The notes beneath the pieces are model-generated. The model did not search any database. It worked only from the letters and a program-made list of their open reading frames with translations, and was not told the DNA's origin. This document shows positions 59,622 through 64,000 of a stretch of 64,000 bases of DNA, piece by piece; the stretch's first letter is position 1; each line of letters starts with the position of its first letter. This DNA is from Boswellia sacra (Eukaryota > Streptophyta > Magnoliopsida > Sapindales > Burseraceae), in contig SNVD02013006.1 in NCBI GenBank assembly GCA_013180625.2, forward strand, positions 1 to 64,000, written 5' to 3'. Both the position numbers and the translations under genes were made by a program.

Positions 59622-60281
59622 CATGTGGAGACCGGGGGGGGGGGGTGGGGTTGAAGGTGGGGGAGAGGTGGATGGGGCGCGCGGGGTCCCACTTAAAAAA
59701 AATAAAATCTGTTATGTCCTTTTAAGTTTCAAAAGTTACATATAGATCCCTAGATAAAGATACACATAATTTTCACATTCTCCAAAATTTGCAACCGCCT
59801 CACCAATTTAGTTCTCAACCAGTCAACCTCACCAATTTATCTCTGCCTCTCTCCCACCTGTTCAAGTTATCTCTCCCACCTGTACAAGTTATCATAACAC
59901 ATAAAAAGACATTCCTCTTTAATTTTTTAAGTAAGTCTATACTTTATTCTATTTAATTTTTATTATTTTATTTTATTCATAGAATTTTATTCAATATTTT
60001 TAGTGTTTTCTTCAAGTTTTGTACGAATTTTTCTTTCAACTCTCAATGTAATACTAATTGTTTAATGCCTATTTATTTATTTTTAATGCTTAACATTTAG
60101 CTAATTTTAGATGCATCTCATGCTATGTTGTAATTTAAATAAAGAGATAATATCTAACTTGTCTACTAATAATATTACAATGACTTAATTAAATAAAAGT
60201 AATAATTTGGACATTTCATATTAATAGATATAGAGTCTACTTGATGATAAATCAAGTTTTCTTACTACTTTTTTTTATGAA

Positions 60282-60699
60282 TTGTTTTTTGGCATGATAC
60301 CCATCAAAACCTAGAAGTAAATTAAACTAATTAAACAATACATATTTAATTTGTTTATTTTTAGTCTTTTTGAATATAAAATAGTGTATCATTATTTTTT
60401 TTGGTCAGTTATGGAGAGATATTTTAAAAGAAAATCTACTTCTGAGTTGGCATTAAGTCCTAAAAAAAGTAAATTAAACTAATTGTTTAATTGTTTTTTG
60501 GCATGATACCCATCAAAACCTAGTAGTAAATTAAACTAATTAAACAAGACATATTTAATTTGTTTATTTTTAGTCTTTTTGAATATAAAACAACGTATCA
60601 TTTTTTTTGTCAGTTATGGAGAGATATTTTAAAAGAAAATCTACTTCTGAGTTGGCATCAAGTCCAAAAAAAAGTGCTAGAAGTTCAAAGCAAAATTGT
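60282..60699 (+). repeat. 209-bp tandem duplication over the transposase start
   Basis: Two copies start at about 60282 and 60491 (gttttttggcatgatacccatc). Each contains gtcagttatggagagatattttaaaag, so the start codon and first ~20 codons occur twice (ATG at 60412 and at 60616). The first copy runs into a stop; the second continues into the transposase. Confidence 0.85.
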
Positions 60700-63600
60700 T
60701 ATGATATCAATTTACAAGATTTGCCTTCAGATCCTGGACTTAGAACTTCAATTTTAGAATATAATCCTAATGTTCAGGATCAAGTTCGAAGAGCTTATCT
60801 TCAAAAGAGTCATTGTTAACCTCGTGATCACAATTTTCCTTTTAAAAGATATGGAGAGAAGTCGAAAAGATTTAACCCAGCTTGGTTTGATGAATACACT
60901 AATTGGTTAGAGTATAGTATAGCAAAAGATGCTTTATTTTGTTTATGTTGCTATCTCTTTAAACCAAATATTGGAGAGCAAGCAGGTGGTGAATCTTTTG
61001 TAAGTAAAGGATTTTCAAATTGGAAAAAAAAAGAGGTTAAAAGATCATGTTGGAGGTCCTAATAGTGCTCACAATCAAGCTTGGAGTATGTGTGAAGCAT
61101 TGTTGAAGCAAGAGCAGCATGTAGAGACAATTTTAGTGAGACAATCTGACCAAGCTCGAATTGACTATCAAACTCGTTTGGGTGCATCAATTGATTGCAG
61201 TGGCGGACCGATATTGAGACTCAAGGGGGCCTGGGCCCCTCCTGAAATTTTAAAATCTCTTAATAATCCCTCAAGTTTCAATACTTACAATACACCCTTT
61301 TATTAAAAATACAAAACCTACTTTGACTTTTCACAATTTTTTTCACTTTTTAAACTCCCCAGCCACCTCTTCACTCACTTTGCCACCTACTTGTCCCTTC
61401 TACTCTTCTACCCTCCAAATTGGTACAAAAGACAAGCACCAAGTGAGTTTATATTTTATTATATTTAATATTTTATTATTTTATTTTATACATGAAATTT
61501 TAATCAAATTTTTGATGTTCTTCTCATGTAGTTTTGCACGTTTATTGTTCTCAGTATCTTGCTTTTATTTTGCAGGCAATCATATACCCGTTTTATAGTA
61601 AGTGCAATTAAATACAGTTATATAAGACTCATAACTAATTATCCTTCCTTTCAAGTAAGTTATATCGTCACTCACTATAATTAATTCTTTTTACTGTATT
61701 CTACAAATAAAATTTATGTAAACCTTTTTAATGTTTATTTATTTATTTTGATATAAATTATTGCTTTTTCTTTATATCTTTTGTTACATTGAAAATTAAT
61801 TAATTGATTCTTATAAAAAGAGTACAAATTGAAAAAAATTCCTTTGAATAGTAATGACTTTCTTTTCTAATTTATATTATATAGTATATTTGTGTTATAT
61901 AACTCTTTATTCTTGATTTATTTGTATTGATTAGAGTAAAAAAAATAAATATCATTAAAAAGATTATGTTATAAAGACTTTTTATTATTTAATGTGTTCG
62001 TAGTCATTTTGAATAGTAGAATAATACGTATCATGAATTTGTATTTGTTGAATTGTCAAACTATCAAATTTTAATATTTTATATTTTTTTTATTGTATTA
62101 GGATTTATTTTAAGGGGTAAAGTTCATTATATTCTCTATCTATGTGTATTGTTTTCAATTTTCAATAAATTTTCTGTTTTGTATTGTTTAGCAAAAAAAT
62201 TATATAAATTTAAAAATATTAAGGTGCCCCCCTTTGACAAAATCCTGGGTCCGCCACTGATTGATTGTATCAGGTTTCTTTTAAGACAAGGGCTTCCATT
62301 TCGTAGATATGATGAATCAAAAGATTCTAACAATTGAGGTTGAGCTCTTACATTGGTTGTGTGATCATAATGAGGAAATAAGAAGAGTTGCATTACAAAA
62401 TGCTTCTGAAAATTTGAAATTGGTAGCAAAATTCAAAACGACATAGTAAGTGCTATTTCAATTAAAATTACTAATGCAATTATGAAAGATATTGGGGATA
62501 CATTATTTTCAATTATTGTTGATAAGTCTTGTGATATATCTTTCAAAGAACAGATGGCCATCATATTACGTTATGTGGATGAAAATGGTAATGTAGTTGA
62601 GCGATTTGTAGGCATCGAGCATATTACTGATACTACAACACCTTCACTCAAAGAAGCTACTGACAATTTTTTTTCCAGGCACGGATTGAGTATCTCTCGA
62701 TTACGAGGACAAGTTATGATGGAGCAAGTAACATGCAGGGAGAATTTACTGGTCTGAAAGCACTTATTTTGAAAGATAATGGATTTGCTTTTTATATGCA
62801 TTGCTTTGCTCATCAACTTCAATTAGCTCTTGTAGCTGTGGCAAAGAATCATATAGAAATTACTGCTCTCTTTTTTTTGGGTTTCTAGTGTTTTTAATAT
62901 TGTTGGAGCATCAGCTAAATGCCATGATATTCTCTGTAGAAAACATGCAATGGTTATTTTTGAAGCACTTACTAATGAAGAGCTTTCAACTGGGCGAGGT
63001 TTAAATCAAGAAACCAATCTCAAAAGGCCAGGTGATACACGTTTGAGCTCTCATTATAATTCTCTAGTAATTTTGACTTCTATGTTTTCATCTGTAGTAG
63101 ATTTAATTAAGATAATAGCCGAGGATGGATCTAATGCTGATAAGAGATATGAAGCCAAGCTTTTACTGAATTTTATCCGGTCATTTGACATTATTTTTTC
63201 CCTACATTTGATGAAAACGATATTGGGAATCACAAATGATTTATCACAAGCTTTACAGAGAAAAGATCAAGATATTGTGAATGCCATAGACTTAGTTAGA
63301 ATTCGTAAGGAAAGGCTGCAAGTGATGAGGGAAACTGGTTGGGATCTTTTATTGGATCAAGTTTCTTCTTTTTGTGCTAAACACCATTTTGAAGTTCCTA
63401 ACATGGATGATATTTTTTTGCCTCAAGGGAAATCAATACGTAAAGCTCAAACAATGACATATATGCATCATTATCGTGTTAAGATCTTTTTTTCTGTTAT
63501 AGACATGCAGCTGCAAGAACTAAATAATCATTTTACTGAGACAAATACTGAGTTGCTTCTTTGTGTGGCATGTCTGCATCTAAGTGATTTATTTTCTGCT

Positions 63601-64000
63601 TTTGATAAGCAAAAGCTTATACGACTTGCTTAGTTTTATCCTAAAGATTTTTCAGCAGTTCAACTCAAAGTACTTGAAGATCAACTTGAAAACTTTATTA
63701 TAGATATGCACTCTAATGGTGAGTTTTCAGAGCTGAAAGACATTTCTAGTCTTGCTCAAAAGATGATCAAAACAAAGAAAGACAATTTATCCATTGGTGT
63801 ATCTTCTTTTGACATTGGCACTAATTCTACCAGTTGCAACTGCCACAGCTGAGAGGACATTCTCCGCTATGAATATTGTGAAGACTGAATCACACAATCG
63901 AATGAGAGATGAATAGATGAATGATAGCTTGCTTACATACACTGAGAAAAATATTTTTGATAGCATTAACAATGAGGTAATAATGCAACGCTTTCAAAAT
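60616..64000 (+). pseudogene. hAT transposase (ZMYM1/TTF zinc-finger type), broken and interrupted
   Basis: Starts MERYFKRKSTSELASSPKKS. Next comes the TTF-type zinc-finger region (DHNFPFKRYGEKSKRFNPAWF, FCLCCYLFKPN), then GFSNWKKK and ARIDYQTRLGASIDCIRFLL, with the nested element inserted at ASID. The catalytic region follows: FSIIVDKSCDIS (E to K relative to the usual VDES), SNMQGEFTGLK and CFAHQLQLALVAVA. The hAT dimerisation region is at about 63800-63900 (LILPVATATAERTFSAMNIVK). Lesions: stop at 60817-60819, an extra A in the run at about 61024-61032, the insertion at 61198, losses near 62333 and 62450, shifts near 62715 and 62870, and stops at about 63632 and 63914. Not functional. Confidence 0.9.
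61198..62259. mobile_element. Nested 1062-bp non-autonomous hAT element with 8-bp target duplication
   Basis: Perfect 12-bp terminal inverted repeats cagtggcggacc...ggtccgccactg. The 8-bp direct repeat attgattg flanks it (61190-61197 and 62260-62267), the size made by hAT transposases. Removing the element and one repeat restores the reading ASIDCIRFLL in the host transposase. It has no coding capacity. Its left ~370 bp match the leader of the surrounding hAT element, so it is probably an internal-deletion derivative of the same family. Confidence 0.93.

Larger units (their letters stand above)
59622..64000 (+). mobile_element. hAT element of the ZMYM1/TTF-finger group, right end outside the window
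   Basis: A degenerate left end at about 59622-59633 (catgtggagacc) resembles the cagtggcggacc end of the nested copy. A G-run (about 59634-59647) and a non-coding leader follow. The leader matches the nested copy: compare 59930-60060 with 61441-61570. The transposase pseudogene starts at 60616. The dimerisation region is reached at 63800-63960, so only the last part of the element is beyond the window. Confidence 0.75.

Noticed and set aside
61323..61598. 91-aa frame inside the nested hAT element
   Set aside because: AT-rich chance frame in a non-coding transposon derivative.
1..64000. CRISPR arrays, bacterial operons or phage genes
   Set aside because: The sequence is plant nuclear DNA; its repeats are minisatellites, LTRs and exon duplications.

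Overview
This is nuclear DNA of a eudicot plant: a retrotransposon-rich stretch (about 1-36,200) followed by a gene-bearing stretch (about 41,700-59,200) and a DNA transposon at the right edge. The evidence is plant-type spliced genes with short exons, plant Copia and Gypsy LTR elements with tRNA-Met and tRNA-Asp primer sites, a tRNA-derived SINE, MITEs and a hAT element. I cannot name the species.

Left half, as nested insertions. An Athila-like Ty3/Gypsy element (minus strand, up to 5821) lacks its RT, RNase H and integrase region. A Sirevirus-like Copia element (S1, plus strand) survives as two pieces, 6590-7404 and 23181-24624. It was split by a Copia element E1 (7405-23180, 5-bp target duplication atagg). 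E1 was itself hit in gag by a minus-strand relative E2 (10073-19682, target duplication ctttc), whose right side is rearranged. E1 and E2 share one deletion that removes RT and RNase H, so they look like a non-autonomous family. Their LTRs carry a ~65-bp minisatellite and ~190-bp U3 repeats. The S1 3' LTR holds a SINE. S2 (26274-36211, minus strand, target duplication caatc) is a structurally complete but mutated gag-pol-envelope-like Sirevirus-type element.

Middle. Two Harbinger/Tourist-like elements with TTA target sites (37852-38885 and 39415-41040) and a small MITE lie between the retroelements and the genes.

Genes. A 19-exon SCD2-like coiled-coil gene (41778-53030, 839 aa) reads open through every junction. 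Exons 2-8 are a tandem array of related phase-0 exons, and the central coiled coil of the family is missing. A cytosolic Cu/Zn superoxide dismutase gene (CDS 57457-59127, 152 aa) has all metal ligands. Its 5' UTR intron splits a likely miR398 target site, so that the site would exist only in spliced mRNA.

Right edge. A hAT element coding for a ZMYM1/TTF-type transposase (59622 to past the window end) is a pseudogene. It contains a 1062-bp non-autonomous relative (61198-62259) with an 8-bp target duplication, an Ac/Ds-like nested pair. All spans, splice sites and similarities were read by eye; nothing was run against a database.
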